A stretch of DNA of 46,730 nt from an uncultured Erysipelotrichaceae bacterium (GCA_900538465.1 UPXV01000023.1:1-46730); one strand, 5' to 3'; numbered from the stretch's first letter, positions 16,950-26,299 are shown. The notes: generated by a model from the letters alone, not told the origin. Numbers and translations: made by a program.

Positions 16950-18607
16950 TAACTTGCCCTTCCTTGATTGATTTCAATTCTTTGATCAACAATCTTCATT
17001 GTTGATTCACGATGACTTACCAAAAGAATTGTTTTTTCTTTTTGTGATTGTAAAGCTTTTAAAATCATTGCCTCGTTTAAAACATCCAATTGACTTGTTG
17101 GTTCATCTAATAAAATGCATGGCGCATCACTTAAAAAGGCTCTTGCAAGAGATAATCTTTGACGTTCTCCACCTGACAATGATGAACCCAATTCACTCAC
17201 AAGTGTTTGATATCCTTGTGGTAAAGACATAATAAAATCATGAATATTGGCTTTTTGGCATGCTTGGTAAATGTCTTCATCCGTAGCATCTAATTTGGCA
17301 ATTTTGATATTATTGAAAAGAGAATCATGGAATAAATCTGTCTGTTGTGTCACATAGGCAAACATCGAACGCATATCAGAAGTATTCATTGTATTGAGTT
17401 CTCTTTGTCCAATACGAATGACGCCCAAGGTTGGATCATAAAATCTCATCAATAATTTTAATAATGTAGATTTCCCACTTCCACTTTTTCCAACAATTCC
17501 AATTGTTTGATTTTTTAAGAAATGAAAGTCAAGATTTTTTAAAATCATTTCATCTTCATAAGCAAAACTTAAATCTTCTATATGAATATCACCAAATGTT
17601 GCTTTTGGTTGATGGGTCATCTCTTTAACAATTTCTTCTTCATCCAATAAAGCAATCACACGGCGTCCACTACTTAATGTGGATAAAAGGTTATGAGATA
17701 AATTTGATAACGCTATAACTGGTCCAAAACTAGAAATCATCATCACAGTTGCCATAATAACACCATAAACACTGACTTCTCCTTTTTGATAAACAAGTAA
17801 CATTATCGTCAACATGATGATAGCTGATAAAGAGATAAAAATTTGTGAGACTCCATTTTGAAAAGCCTCAATATCTTTCATCTGTCTTTGTAAAGATTCA
17901 ATCTCATTATTCTGTTTTAACATCTGTTTTGTTCGTTGTTTAGCAAATCCATATTGCATAATTGTTGTAAGAGCACGAAAACTTTCCAAAATAAAACTAC
18001 TCATATGACCAATTTTATCACGATTTTGTTGCCCTATCACTTTTCCTTTTTGATTGACATAAAATGGGATGACAATAGCCATAATCGAATAAGCAGCAAG
18101 TGCCACAAACATTGCATAAATATGTATATGTGCAAAGAATTTAAGAAAGATGAGCGATGTAATTATAGCAATAAAAACAGGTGAAATTGTGTGTGCATAA
18201 AAGACTTCTAATAATTCAATATCATTGGTAATTAATGATATAAGATTTCCTTTGTCTTTTCCATCTAATTTTGCTGGAGCTAAACGTCTCAAGGTTGTAA
18301 AAACATGGTCTCTGATAATCGCTAAAAGTTTAAAGGCAATATAATGATTAGCTGCTTGTTCGCCATAATGTAATAGACCTCTAAACAGTGCCATAGAAAG
18401 CAAAATAATTAACATAGATGGAAGTGGTAAATGGGGATACATACCTATAATTTGTAATAAAGCCATAGTGGATAATACAGGAATCCCAATAGCACATATA
18501 AAACCTAAAACACCCATCAATATTGCAAAACACATTGGTAACGTAAGGGGTTTAACAAGTTTCATCATGCGCCAGATAAGTTGAAAATAACTGTATTCTT
18601 TTTTCAT
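16949..18607 (-). CDS. CydC-like ABC exporter subunit
   Basis: A 552-residue half-transporter: six membrane helices, then a nucleotide-binding domain with Walker A GKSGSGKST, signature SLSGGERQRLSLARAFL and Walker B ILLDEPTSQLD with catalytic Glu. The opening MKLVKPLTLPMCFAILMGVLGFICAIGIPVLSTMALL is typical of the CydC subfamily. CydDC exports glutathione or cysteine in E. coli and has been reported to bind haem and support cytochrome bd assembly. No cydAB is in the window, so the substrate here is open. It overlaps the CydD-like gene by ATGA. Confidence 0.82.
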   Translation of the reverse strand: MKKEYSYFQLIWRMMKLVKPLTLPMCFAILMGVLGFICAIGIPVLSTMALLQIIGMYPHLPLPSMLIILLSMALFRGLLHYGEQAANHYIAFKLLAIIRDHVFTTLRRLAPAKLDGKDKGNLISLITNDIELLEVFYAHTISPVFIAIITSLIFLKFFAHIHIYAMFVALAAYSIMAIVIPFYVNQKGKVIGQQNRDKIGHMSSFILESFRALTTIMQYGFAKQRTKQMLKQNNEIESLQRQMKDIEAFQNGVSQIFISLSAIIMLTIMLLVYQKGEVSVYGVIMATVMMISSFGPVIALSNLSHNLLSTLSSGRRVIALLDEEEIVKEMTHQPKATFGDIHIEDLSFAYEDEMILKNLDFHFLKNQTIGIVGKSGSGKSTLLKLLMRFYDPTLGVIRIGQRELNTMNTSDMRSMFAYVTQQTDLFHDSLFNNIKIAKLDATDEDIYQACQKANIHDFIMSLPQGYQTLVSELGSSLSGGERQRLSLARAFLSDAPCILLDEPTSQLDVLNEAMILKALQSQKEKTILLVSHRESTMKIVDQRIEINQGRAS

Positions 18608-20325
18608 TTTTGATAAGCCTCCAATTCCTTTTGTTGTTCTCGTAATTTGGCATAAAGACCATGGTTTTGTAATAACTGTTGATGATTACCTTTTTCAACC
18701 ATGCTTCCCTCTTTCATAACAATGATTTCATCACATTTTTCAACAGTACGCAAACGATGTGTAATCATTAGAATTGTTTTATGATGTGACATCTCTTCAA
18801 TAACCTTTAAAATGTTTTCTTCACTTTCTACATCAATTTGACTTGTTGCTTCATCAAAAATATACACATCACAATCTACAAGTAATGCTCTTGCAAGATT
18901 AAGACGTTGTTTTTGACCACCAGATAAATTGCTGCCAGATTCTAAGATTTGTGTATTTAAACCCTCTTGTTTTTGAAAATAATCATCTAAACAAACTTTT
19001 TGAAGAGCCTTCCAAATCGTTTCATCGTCATATTGGCAATGAAAATCTAAATTTTCTCTTAAAGTTCCTTTCAGTATCATAGGTTCATGAGTCATATACA
19101 TAACTCGCTTTAAAAAATCTTGGTCTGAGATTTGATGACGTTGTTGTCCTTGAATCAAAAGTTTCCCTTGGTAATTTTGATGATAACCCATAATGAGTTT
19201 AGCGATTGTACTTTTTCCTGAGCCACTTTTCCCAACGATTCCAATAAACTGACGAGGTTGTATTGCCAGTGATATATCGTGAAGGATTTTTCTTTCTTCA
19301 TCATATTGAAAAGATAAATGATCTATAGAAATATCAATATCTCCCAATTGAAGTTGATTTTGTCCATGATGTTTTTCTTGAATATCTAAAATCTTAAATA
19401 TTTTATCACTCGCCGCCATACCATTCATCGCAATATGGAAAAATGATCCTAATTGACGAAGAGGAATAAAAAATTCAAAAGATAAAAGAATAATAAACAA
19501 TGCTCCAAAAAGACTAATTTTTTGACTCATAAAATGAGACAATGCAAAATAACTTCCTAATCCTGCTCCCCCATATGCAACAACATCCATAATGCTGATA
19601 CTATTTAATTGCATAATTAAGACACGCATTGTGACTTTTCTAAAATTTTGTGCTTCTTGGTTCATCTGTTGTTGTTTATATTCATCACTTTGATAAATTT
19701 TTAAAGTTGTTAAACCTTGTAAGTTTTCTAAAAAACTATCTCCTAATGTTGTATAACTCTTCCAATATTTTGATAATAATTTTTTAGCAAATTTTTGAAC
19801 AAGTACAATAGACAATGGAATGAGAGGCACACAAACAAATAAAATAAGTGCACTCTTGAAATCATAAAATCCCACCACAATAAATAATGTTAAAGGTGCC
19901 AAAACACTATAAAAGAGTTGCGGTAAATACAATGCAAAATAAGTTTCTAACTGATTAATCCCTTCAACTGACAATTGCACCAATTCACTTGTCGACACAT
20001 CTTCCTGATAATGATTTCCTAAACTCAAAACTTTTTCAAAAAGTCTTTGCCTTAAATTTTGTTTCACTAAACTAGCTCCCTCAAAAGAAAAAAAGATAGC
20101 CTTTCTTAAAAACAATGCACGTATAAAAAATAAAAATAACGCTATTAAAAAACTATAAATAAGGTGTTTTGTTGTGAGACGATTCTCAAATAACAAAACA
20201 AAAAGAAAACATAATTCCATTGTAAAGACAATATTTGTTAATAAAGCCACCCATTGACATATCACTTGTTTCACAACAAATGGTTGGCTTTCTGGTAATT
20301 CCTGAATTAATCTCTTATCAAACAT
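18604..20325 (-). CDS. CydD-like ABC exporter subunit
   Basis: A 573-residue half-transporter, first gene of the four-gene operon. Its membrane domain shows the CydD-type ELVQLSVEGINQLETYFALYLPQLFYSVLAPLT region. The nucleotide-binding domain has Walker A GKSGSGKST, signature NLSGGQKQRLNLARALL and Walker B VYIFDEATSQID. Both subunits of this pair keep their catalytic Glu, unlike the exporter at 10781-14364. The start has AGGAGG at close spacing. Its promoter carries two palindromes (20346-20361 and 20378-20393), so the operon is probably repressed by an unlinked regulator. Confidence 0.83.
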   Translation of the reverse strand: MFDKRLIQELPESQPFVVKQVICQWVALLTNIVFTMELCFLFVLLFENRLTTKHLIYSFLIALFLFFIRALFLRKAIFFSFEGASLVKQNLRQRLFEKVLSLGNHYQEDVSTSELVQLSVEGINQLETYFALYLPQLFYSVLAPLTLFIVVGFYDFKSALILFVCVPLIPLSIVLVQKFAKKLLSKYWKSYTTLGDSFLENLQGLTTLKIYQSDEYKQQQMNQEAQNFRKVTMRVLIMQLNSISIMDVVAYGGAGLGSYFALSHFMSQKISLFGALFIILLSFEFFIPLRQLGSFFHIAMNGMAASDKIFKILDIQEKHHGQNQLQLGDIDISIDHLSFQYDEERKILHDISLAIQPRQFIGIVGKSGSGKSTIAKLIMGYHQNYQGKLLIQGQQRHQISDQDFLKRVMYMTHEPMILKGTLRENLDFHCQYDDETIWKALQKVCLDDYFQKQEGLNTQILESGSNLSGGQKQRLNLARALLVDCDVYIFDEATSQIDVESEENILKVIEEMSHHKTILMITHRLRTVEKCDEIIVMKEGSMVEKGNHQQLLQNHGLYAKLREQQKELEAYQK

Positions 20326-20341
20326 TTGACATCCTCCTTCT

Positions 20342-20404
20342 GCAAGTTAGCAATGACTAACTAAACGCAGAACACATGTTAGCATAGACTAACTTGCGTG
20401 TCAA
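20342..20404 (-). promoter_or_regulatory. Promoter of the CydDC-like operon with paired palindromic operators
   Basis: On the minus strand, TTGACA (20404-20399), 17 bases, then TAACAT (20381-20376). Site 1, GTTAGCATAGACTAAC (20378-20393), overlaps the spacer and -10. Site 2, GTTAGCAATGACTAAC (20346-20361), lies in the early transcript. Their centres are 32 bases apart, about three helix turns. The outer arms GCAAGTTAG (20342-20350) and CTAACTTGC (20389-20397) are also perfect inverses. This is repression geometry; the regulator is not encoded next door. Confidence 0.75.
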
Positions 20405-20430
20405 ATAAAAAAGGAACTTTATTGTTCCTC
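20405..20430 (-). terminator. Terminator after scpB
   Basis: AGGAAC (20412-20417) pairs with GTTCCT (20424-20429), followed by TTTTTTA on the minus strand. The scpB stop codon lies in the loop. Confidence 0.8.
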
Positions 20431-21000
20431 TTGTAAGTCTTCTGTATATTTGGTATTAAAAATATCATCTTGATCAAAGTCTTCTTTGATTTCTTTGAGT
20501 TCAGGTAACTCATCTAATGATGTTAATGAGAAAGCATCCATAAATTCATCAGTGACACCATATAAAATTGGTTTCCCTGGTGTTTCTTCTCTTCCTACTT
20601 CTTTAATTAATGCTTTGGCAACTAACTTACGAATCATAGCATCACATCCTACTCCACGAATTTCTTCAATGCGCACACGTGTAACAGGTTGATTATATGC
20701 AATAATAGCTAATGTTTCTAAAGCTGCATTTGATAATGTGTTTTCACTTTGCTCAATCATTCTTTGATAATATTCATGATGTTTTGATAATGTTGCAAAT
20801 TTAAAAACACCACCAAAGTTAACCAATTCAAATCCTTTGACATTTCTTTCATTGACAATTTGAATCAACTCATCCATATATGATGTTGCTTCTTTTTTAT
20901 TAAGTTGTAAAACTGATGAGATTTGTTTAATGGTTAAGCCTTCATCTCCCGATAAAAAGAGCATTCCCTCAATCACACTTAAGATTTCATCATGTTCCAT
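20419..21000 (-). CDS. scpB: Segregation and condensation protein B
   Basis: A 193-residue winged-helix protein of normal length that, with ScpA and SMC, forms the bacterial condensin that compacts and segregates the chromosome. The family block NAALETLAIIAYNQPVTRVRIEEIRGV is intact, followed by the second winged helix (GRPxTPGKPILYGVTDEF-like: GREETPGKPILYGVTDEF). The C-terminus is acidic, as usual. Its ATG shares a base with the scpA stop (TAATG), so the two are translationally coupled. Confidence 0.95.
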   Translation of the reverse strand: MEHDEILSVIEGMLFLSGDEGLTIKQISSVLQLNKKEATSYMDELIQIVNERNVKGFELVNFGGVFKFATLSKHHEYYQRMIEQSENTLSNAALETLAIIAYNQPVTRVRIEEIRGVGCDAMIRKLVAKALIKEVGREETPGKPILYGVTDEFMDAFSLTSLDELPELKEIKEDFDQDDIFNTKYTEDLQEEQ

Positions 21001-21728
21001 TAATTCTTCTCCTTTAAATATATATCTTCAAAATTACCATCTTGTTCTATAATTAATTCATTTTGATGGACCAAAACCAATACTGATAAAAATGTAACCA
21101 CAAAGAAAACTCTTGAAGGTTGATCAAACAAGTCTTCTAATTTCACTCTTTGATTTTTATGAAATTGAAAGAATTGACGAATTTGATCACTACGTTCTTC
21201 AATAGAAATTTCAACTCTTGCAATCTTTGATTCCAATGGTGCCATTAAGACTTTTCTTTGAAACATCTTTTGCATTGCTCTGATTAAATCATAAACTTCT
21301 AGATGATCAGGTATCAAATCCGTTGTATCAATCACATAATCATCCATAACAGCTGGGGCTTTGGTATGAAGTGTTTGACGATATTCATAATTTTCTTTAA
21401 AGTCATCTAAGACATCTTTGTATTTTTTATATTCAATCAAACGTCTAATCAATTGTTCTCTTGGATCTTCTTGATATTCGTCTTCAAGTTCAACTTTTTC
21501 ATTTGGCAATAACATTTTACTTTTCATTTCAATCAATTGTGCAGCCATAACCAAATATTCAGACATCGTTTCTAATTGATCTGGATTCATTTGATCAATA
21601 TAAGCCAAATACTGATCAGTAATCACTGATACTTCCAAGGTTTCAAGATCCATTTCTTTTTCTTTAATTAAATGTAATAATAAATCCAATGGTCCTTGAA
21701 AATCATCGAGAACAACTTCATAACTCAT
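21000..21728 (-). CDS. scpA: Segregation and condensation protein A
   Basis: A 242-residue kleisin subunit of the SMC-ScpAB condensin. The N-terminal FQGPLDLLLHLIKEKEMDLETLEVSVITDQYLAYI is the SMC-binding helix of the family, and LVMAAQLIEMKSKMLLP follows. The C-terminal winged-helix region (FFVVTFLSVLVLVHQNEL) is present. Length matches typical ScpA. Ribosome site AGGAGTG precedes ATG 21728. scpA leads a two-gene operon with scpB, the common Firmicute arrangement. Confidence 0.95.
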   Translation of the reverse strand: MSYEVVLDDFQGPLDLLLHLIKEKEMDLETLEVSVITDQYLAYIDQMNPDQLETMSEYLVMAAQLIEMKSKMLLPNEKVELEDEYQEDPREQLIRRLIEYKKYKDVLDDFKENYEYRQTLHTKAPAVMDDYVIDTTDLIPDHLEVYDLIRAMQKMFQRKVLMAPLESKIARVEISIEERSDQIRQFFQFHKNQRVKLEDLFDQPSRVFFVVTFLSVLVLVHQNELIIEQDGNFEDIYLKEKN

Positions 21729-21804
21729 GTAATCACACTCCTGAAATGTATTATAGCATAATTATTTATAAATTTCTTTATTTTTCTTCATAACTCCCTA
21801 TAAG

Positions 21805-21832
21805 AAAAGGAATAGTTTATTCTATTCCCTTT
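21805..21832 (-). terminator. Terminator after the cysteine desulfidase family gene
   Basis: GGAATAG (21809-21815) pairs with CTATTCC (21822-21828), with TTTTCTT following on the minus strand. Confidence 0.78.
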
Positions 21833-23099
21833 AATCACACATGATTTTAATAATTTCTTTATCCGTTTCTTTCATTCCTTCACTTGATAAACGTCCAATA
21901 TTTTTAATTGTATTTTCAACACCTTTAGAAACAATACCATCGCCACCTTTAAATTCACAACCATTTTGATACATATAATATCCTAATATTCCTGCATCTA
22001 CACTAGCTGCAACTTTGGCAGCACATGAAGGTTTTGCCCCATCACATACAATTCCAGATACAATGGCTAGTCCATTGACCATTGTATGACAGATTGTTTT
22101 GTAGTCGCCACCTTTTAAATAAGCAATCCCACATCCAGCACCAATACCAGCACTTACAGCTCCACAATAAGCTGACAAACGACCAATGCCAGTTTTTTGA
22201 TGAATGGTACAAAGGTTTGCTAATGCTAAAGCACGATATAATTCTTCTTGTGAATGATTTTCTTCTTTGGCATAGATAATAACTGGTAAAGATGTTGTCA
22301 TTCCTTGATTTCCACTACCAGAATTAATAATGACAGGTAATTCACAACCACTCATTCTCGCATCACTTCCAGCAGCCGCATAAGCTTTGGCTTTGATTTT
22401 CACATCTTCACCATATGTTTTTAAAAGAATATTTCCAATATTGGCACCCCATGCATGATCAAGTCCTTCTTTTGCAATCGCAAAGTTATAATCAATTTGT
22501 CTTTGTAAAACTTCTTGAATATCTTCAATCTTTACACAATTTGCAAATTCAAAAATATCTTTTACATTTAATAAACTTCGATCTGTAAGTGAAGAATCAG
22601 CAGAAGCAACAACTCCTGATTGATAAAGGACTTCCCCATCTTTTTCAATATAAACAATATTGGTATGATATCCAGCAATACGGACTTTTGCATCATGATG
22701 ACTGCCATAAATATGCACAGCAATATCCAAAGCACAATCACTTTCAATTGGAATCACTTTTATAGGAGTCGTTTCTAAAAAATGACGCATTTGAATCTTT
22801 TGATCCTCATCCACCTGTGAAATCACTTCTAAAATCAGTTGAGTTTTCCCTGCCACAATTCCAGCAGCCACACTTGCTTCAATTCCTTTTAATCCTCCCG
22901 TATTGGGAACAATAACACTCTTCACATTTTTAACAATATTGCCACTGACTTCAATTTCAACATGCTTAATCTCGTCTTCAAGAGTATCTTTACATTGACT
23001 TGCACAATATGCTAAAGCAATTGGTTCTGTACACCCCATTGCTGGAACCAACTCTTCTTTAAGAATTTGAACATATGTTTGATAGATTTTTTCTTCCAT
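21831..23099 (-). CDS. L-cysteine desulfidase / L-serine dehydratase alpha family protein (CyuA/YhaM-like)
   Basis: A 422-residue UPF0597-type protein. It opens with the family motif VPAMGCTEPIALAYC (Cys23) and later has SGNIVKNVKSVIVPNTGG, GSGNQGMTTSLPV, GIGAGCGIAYLKGG and CDGAKPSCAAK. The conserved cysteines hold an oxygen-sensitive Fe-S cluster in the family. Members such as E. coli CyuA break L-cysteine into pyruvate, ammonia and sulfide; serine dehydratase activity is the alternative. ATG 23099 was chosen over an upstream start because GGAGGTAA precedes it. It is a single gene between two terminators. Confidence 0.88.
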   Translation of the reverse strand: MEEKIYQTYVQILKEELVPAMGCTEPIALAYCASQCKDTLEDEIKHVEIEVSGNIVKNVKSVIVPNTGGLKGIEASVAAGIVAGKTQLILEVISQVDEDQKIQMRHFLETTPIKVIPIESDCALDIAVHIYGSHHDAKVRIAGYHTNIVYIEKDGEVLYQSGVVASADSSLTDRSLLNVKDIFEFANCVKIEDIQEVLQRQIDYNFAIAKEGLDHAWGANIGNILLKTYGEDVKIKAKAYAAAGSDARMSGCELPVIINSGSGNQGMTTSLPVIIYAKEENHSQEELYRALALANLCTIHQKTGIGRLSAYCGAVSAGIGAGCGIAYLKGGDYKTICHTMVNGLAIVSGIVCDGAKPSCAAKVAASVDAGILGYYMYQNGCEFKGGDGIVSKGVENTIKNIGRLSSEGMKETDKEIIKIMCD

Positions 23100-23194
23100 T
23101 TCTTTACCTCCATGCATCTCATTACTTTTTATAAACAACTTCCCCTATTTATAAAATGTTTTTCTCTGTTACTATTCTATCAAACTTTTCTAAA

Positions 23195-23219
23195 AGAAAA
23201 AAGGCATTCATTTGCCTTT
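23195..23219 (-). terminator. Terminator of the spoVA operon
   Basis: AAGGCA (23201-23206) pairs with TGCCTT (23213-23218), followed by TTTTTTC on the minus strand. The hairpin overlaps the spoVAF stop. Confidence 0.8.
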
Positions 23220-24482
23220 CTTTGGTTTTCTAATCAAAAATTGTCCTAATTGCTTTATATCCAATGGAAATAATGGATATAAATATGACATTCCAAATGG
23301 TTTTAACCTTGCTAAATAAATCCAAAAACAAATATTAAAAATCACAAATCCAAAAATATTCAAAAACATAATACTTAAAATCATCATCACTTTAATATAT
23401 TTATTTGTTAAAGACAATTCATAATTAGGAGTTGCAAATCCTCCAATAGAGCCAACTGCACAAAATAGAAGAATTTCCTCAGAAAAGAACCCTAAATCAA
23501 TAGCAAATTGTCCTAATAACAATGCCGCTATTAATCCCATAGCATTCGATATGGATTCTGGCGTATGAATTGTTGCAATTCTAAGTAGCTCAATTGATAA
23601 TTCAACTAGTAAAATCTGTACAAAAAATGTCCAATCCCATTTTATGAAAGAAACAATTAATGCCCATATAGGAACCAAATAGATTGATAAAATAACCGCA
23701 CTTAAACGAATCAATCGAATAAAAGTACCAATCAAAGGCGTTTGACGATGTTCCTCAACATGTTCTAAGATCTCAAATAATGTTGTAGGTAACATTAATA
23801 CTGATGAAGATGTATCACAAATAATCGCAATATAACCATGTTGAATATGAGTAGCGACAATGTCTGGTCTTTCGCTATAACGAACAAGAGGAAAAGGATT
23901 ATAACTTTGATCTAATAAAAGTTCCTCAATGGCACGATCACTCATAATCAATTCTTGAGCATGTATTTCTTGAATACGACTTAAAACTTGTTCTAACACC
24001 TGACGATCTACTTTGTCTTCTAAATATGCCACTGCAATATCCATAGGATTGTGTGTTCCAATTGTTTCCTTATGAAAACATAATTCTACTGATTTAATAC
24101 GACGACGAATAAGTCCTGTATTATTCAATATAGATTCATTAAATCCATCTTTGGCACCACGAACACTTTTTTCTGTTTCTGGTTCTTCAATTGAACGATT
24201 AGGATAATTTTTAGTATCCATAACGTATGTTGTTTCCCCATCAAACAAAGCACAATTCCCACACATAAGGGCATATTGAATTTTTTGAATATCATTTGTC
24301 TTTACAATTTCAACATCGCCCATATTTAAACAATTCTCTAAATTTTCACCTTGGTTATTTTCAATGCCTTCTACAAGTCTTGAAATCAACGTATCATTAG
24401 AAAGACTCGCTAAAAAATAAAGATAAATCTGTCTTCCTCTAAACTGAAGAATACGCTGTTTTAAATCATAAGAATCATTCAT
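23208..24482 (-). CDS. spoVAF: Stage V sporulation protein AF (GerA-family membrane protein)
   Basis: A 424-residue protein homologous to GerA-type germinant receptor A subunits. The soluble N-terminal half includes EPETEKSVRGAKDGFNESILNNTGLIRRRIKS and DRQVLEQVLSRIQEI. About four to five membrane segments follow from residue ~245. B. subtilis SpoVAF is a forespore membrane protein made with the other SpoVA proteins and linked to germination. This copy is somewhat shorter at the C-terminus than B. subtilis SpoVAF. It overlaps spoVAE by ATGA and is the last gene of the operon. Confidence 0.9.
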   Translation of the reverse strand: MNDSYDLKQRILQFRGRQIYLYFLASLSNDTLISRLVEGIENNQGENLENCLNMGDVEIVKTNDIQKIQYALMCGNCALFDGETTYVMDTKNYPNRSIEEPETEKSVRGAKDGFNESILNNTGLIRRRIKSVELCFHKETIGTHNPMDIAVAYLEDKVDRQVLEQVLSRIQEIHAQELIMSDRAIEELLLDQSYNPFPLVRYSERPDIVATHIQHGYIAIICDTSSSVLMLPTTLFEILEHVEEHRQTPLIGTFIRLIRLSAVILSIYLVPIWALIVSFIKWDWTFFVQILLVELSIELLRIATIHTPESISNAMGLIAALLLGQFAIDLGFFSEEILLFCAVGSIGGFATPNYELSLTNKYIKVMMILSIMFLNIFGFVIFNICFWIYLARLKPFGMSYLYPLFPLDIKQLGQFLIRKPKKGK

Positions 24483-24829
24483 GATTTTGGTTTAAATAAA
24501 ATCGCAACCAAGAAAGCAAAGAGAATTGCAGCTGTAATTCCAGCAGCTGTTAAATCAAACATTCCCATAGCAATGCCAAAAATTCCATATTTTTCTGTTG
24601 CTGCCATAGCTCCATGCATTAAAGAATGTCCAAAACTTGTAATCGGAATCAAGGCACCCGCATGAAAAATTTTAACCAATTGATCATAGATATGAAATAA
24701 ATCTAAAAACGAGCCAATCACAACAAAGAGACTGGTAATATGCCCCGGTGTCAACTTACTATTGTCATAAATCATCTGAGCAAGAAAACAGACAAATCCA
24801 CTAAACAAAAATGCCATTATATAATTCAT
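24479..24829 (-). CDS. spoVAE: Stage V sporulation protein AE (SpoVAEb type)
   Basis: A 116-residue hydrophobic protein with about three to four membrane segments. The family block ITSFGHSLMHGAMAATEKYGIFGIAMGMF is characteristic of SpoVAE/SpoVAC paralogues. It forms part of the SpoVA channel that moves dipicolinic acid across the spore inner membrane. It is coupled to both neighbours by ATGA overlaps. Confidence 0.9.
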   Translation of the reverse strand: MNYIMAFLFSGFVCFLAQMIYDNSKLTPGHITSLFVVIGSFLDLFHIYDQLVKIFHAGALIPITSFGHSLMHGAMAATEKYGIFGIAMGMFDLTAAGITAAILFAFLVAILFKPKS

Positions 24830-25836
24830 GATTCAACAACCTCCAAACTGATAGCATGAGCAACACAAGGAATACTTTCCTTTTGAGCACTCATCATAGG
24901 TGATAATAAGGCTCCTGTTGCAACAATCAATACACGTTTTAATTTCTTTTCTTTTAATTGAGGATATAAATATCCCATTGTTACTAATCCACTACATGCA
25001 CAGCCACTTCCACCTTGGAAGACCTCTTGTTTTTGGGTATCATAAAGCATACATCCGCAATCATTATAGTGTACAACATTGACTTTATGACGTTGCATCA
25101 TTTCTTTAAGTATCTTATGACCATAAGTAGAAAGATCTCCTGTAACTACCAAATCATAATCTTGAAAACTACGTTTTAAATCTTGAAAATGCGTCATGAT
25201 TGTATCATATGCAGCTGGTGCCATTGCTCTTCCCATATCATTAGGATTATCTTGTGAATAATCGATAACTTTTCCAAGAGTTAAAGATTCTACTCTTACA
25301 GAAGTTGGTTGATTGGTTAATAATGTTGAAATAGCTCCTGTTGCTGTAAATGTTGTTGTTTCTTTTTTTTGAACACCATACTCTACAGGATATCTATATT
25401 GTCTTTCTGCCGTTGCATTATGACTAGAGACCATAGCAACAGTCTTATCAACAAATCCTCCTTCAATCAGCAATGATGATAACGCCATTGACAATGCAAA
25501 ACTGGAACACGCACCATAAATGCCTACGAAAGGTTTAGGAATTTCTCTTGCCAGATAATGGACAGATGTAATTTGATTCAACAAATCTCCACCCATATAC
25601 AAATCAATATCCTTATATTTTAACTTTTCTCTTTTCAAACAAATATCTAAGGAATCACGTAACATTTTTCTTTCTGCTTTTTCAAAAGATTTCTCACCAC
25701 AATGATAATCATCAAAACCTTTATCAAAACACGAACCAAGTGGTCCTTGATATTCCAAAGGTCCACAAACTGTCCCTGTTGATGCAATATACACATTCTT
25801 TAATTGTACTGAATTACCCAAAAAGTGTGAAGACAT
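24826..25836 (-). CDS. spoVAD: Stage V sporulation protein AD
   Basis: A 336-residue cytosolic protein of thiolase-like fold that binds dipicolinic acid during spore loading in B. subtilis. Family blocks seen are YIASTGTVCGPLEYQGPLGSCFDK, GIYGACSSFALSMALSSLLIEGG, SHNATAERQYRYPVEYG and DCGCMLYD. Length is normal. ATG 25836 lies 23 bases inside the end of spoVAC with AGGAGTG before it. Confidence 0.95.
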   Translation of the reverse strand: MSSHFLGNSVQLKNVYIASTGTVCGPLEYQGPLGSCFDKGFDDYHCGEKSFEKAERKMLRDSLDICLKREKLKYKDIDLYMGGDLLNQITSVHYLAREIPKPFVGIYGACSSFALSMALSSLLIEGGFVDKTVAMVSSHNATAERQYRYPVEYGVQKKETTTFTATGAISTLLTNQPTSVRVESLTLGKVIDYSQDNPNDMGRAMAPAAYDTIMTHFQDLKRSFQDYDLVVTGDLSTYGHKILKEMMQRHKVNVVHYNDCGCMLYDTQKQEVFQGGSGCACSGLVTMGYLYPQLKEKKLKRVLIVATGALLSPMMSAQKESIPCVAHAISLEVVES

Positions 25837-26257
25837 AACGAATCACTCCTAACAATGAGGCACTGACGATTCCATAAGTAATGACAGTCCCACCTAATTT
25901 AAACATATTGCTTCCAATTCCCATAATTAATCCTTCACTTTTACTATCTAAGGCAGCTGAAGTCATACTATTGGCAAAACCTGTGATTGGAATGAAAGTT
26001 CCAGCTCCCGCCTTCTTTGCAATATTATCATAAAGACCTAATCCAGTTAAAAGACATGCTACAAAAACAAGTGTAATTGTCATCATTGGTATTGCATCTT
26101 TTTCACTTACATCCATCATATTCATAAAAAATTCTAAAACACCTTGTGCAATTGCACCCATAACACCACCATATAAAAAAGCATTAAAACCATTTTTTAC
26201 ACGATGTCCAGTTGGCTTGATTTCTTCAGCCAATTGATCATATTCTTTTCTATCCAC
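25814..26257 (-). CDS. spoVAC: Stage V sporulation protein AC
   Basis: A 147-residue membrane protein. Soluble start, then several membrane segments with FIPITGFANSMTSAALDSKSEGLIMGIGSNMFKLGG, the SpoVAC signature. In B. subtilis it acts as the mechanosensitive part of the dipicolinic acid channel. It starts at GTG 26257, preceded by AGAGGTGA with short spacing; no ATG fits. It is the first gene of a spoVAC-AD-AE-AF operon. spoVAA and spoVAB are absent here, as in many clostridia-like spore formers. Confidence 0.92.
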   Translation of the reverse strand: MDRKEYDQLAEEIKPTGHRVKNGFNAFLYGGVMGAIAQGVLEFFMNMMDVSEKDAIPMMTITLVFVACLLTGLGLYDNIAKKAGAGTFIPITGFANSMTSAALDSKSEGLIMGIGSNMFKLGGTVITYGIVSASLLGVIRYVFTLFG

Positions 26258-26271
26258 ATTCTCACCTCTTA

Positions 26272-26299
26272 TATAGTGTTTACAATTTTTAGATTTTCA
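26272..26299 (-). promoter_or_regulatory. Candidate forespore sigma-factor promoter of the spoVA operon
   Basis: On the minus strand, TGAAA (26299-26295), 16 bases, then CACTATA (26278-26272), loosely resembling the sigma-G pattern with a CATnnTA -10. No good vegetative promoter is visible. Assignment is weak. Confidence 0.3.

Noticed and set aside
20342..20404. The CydDC-like promoter palindromes as DtxR, Rex or FNR sites
   Set aside because: Half-sites GTTAG/CTAAC are 6 bases apart and do not fit the spacing or sequence of those consensus sites.
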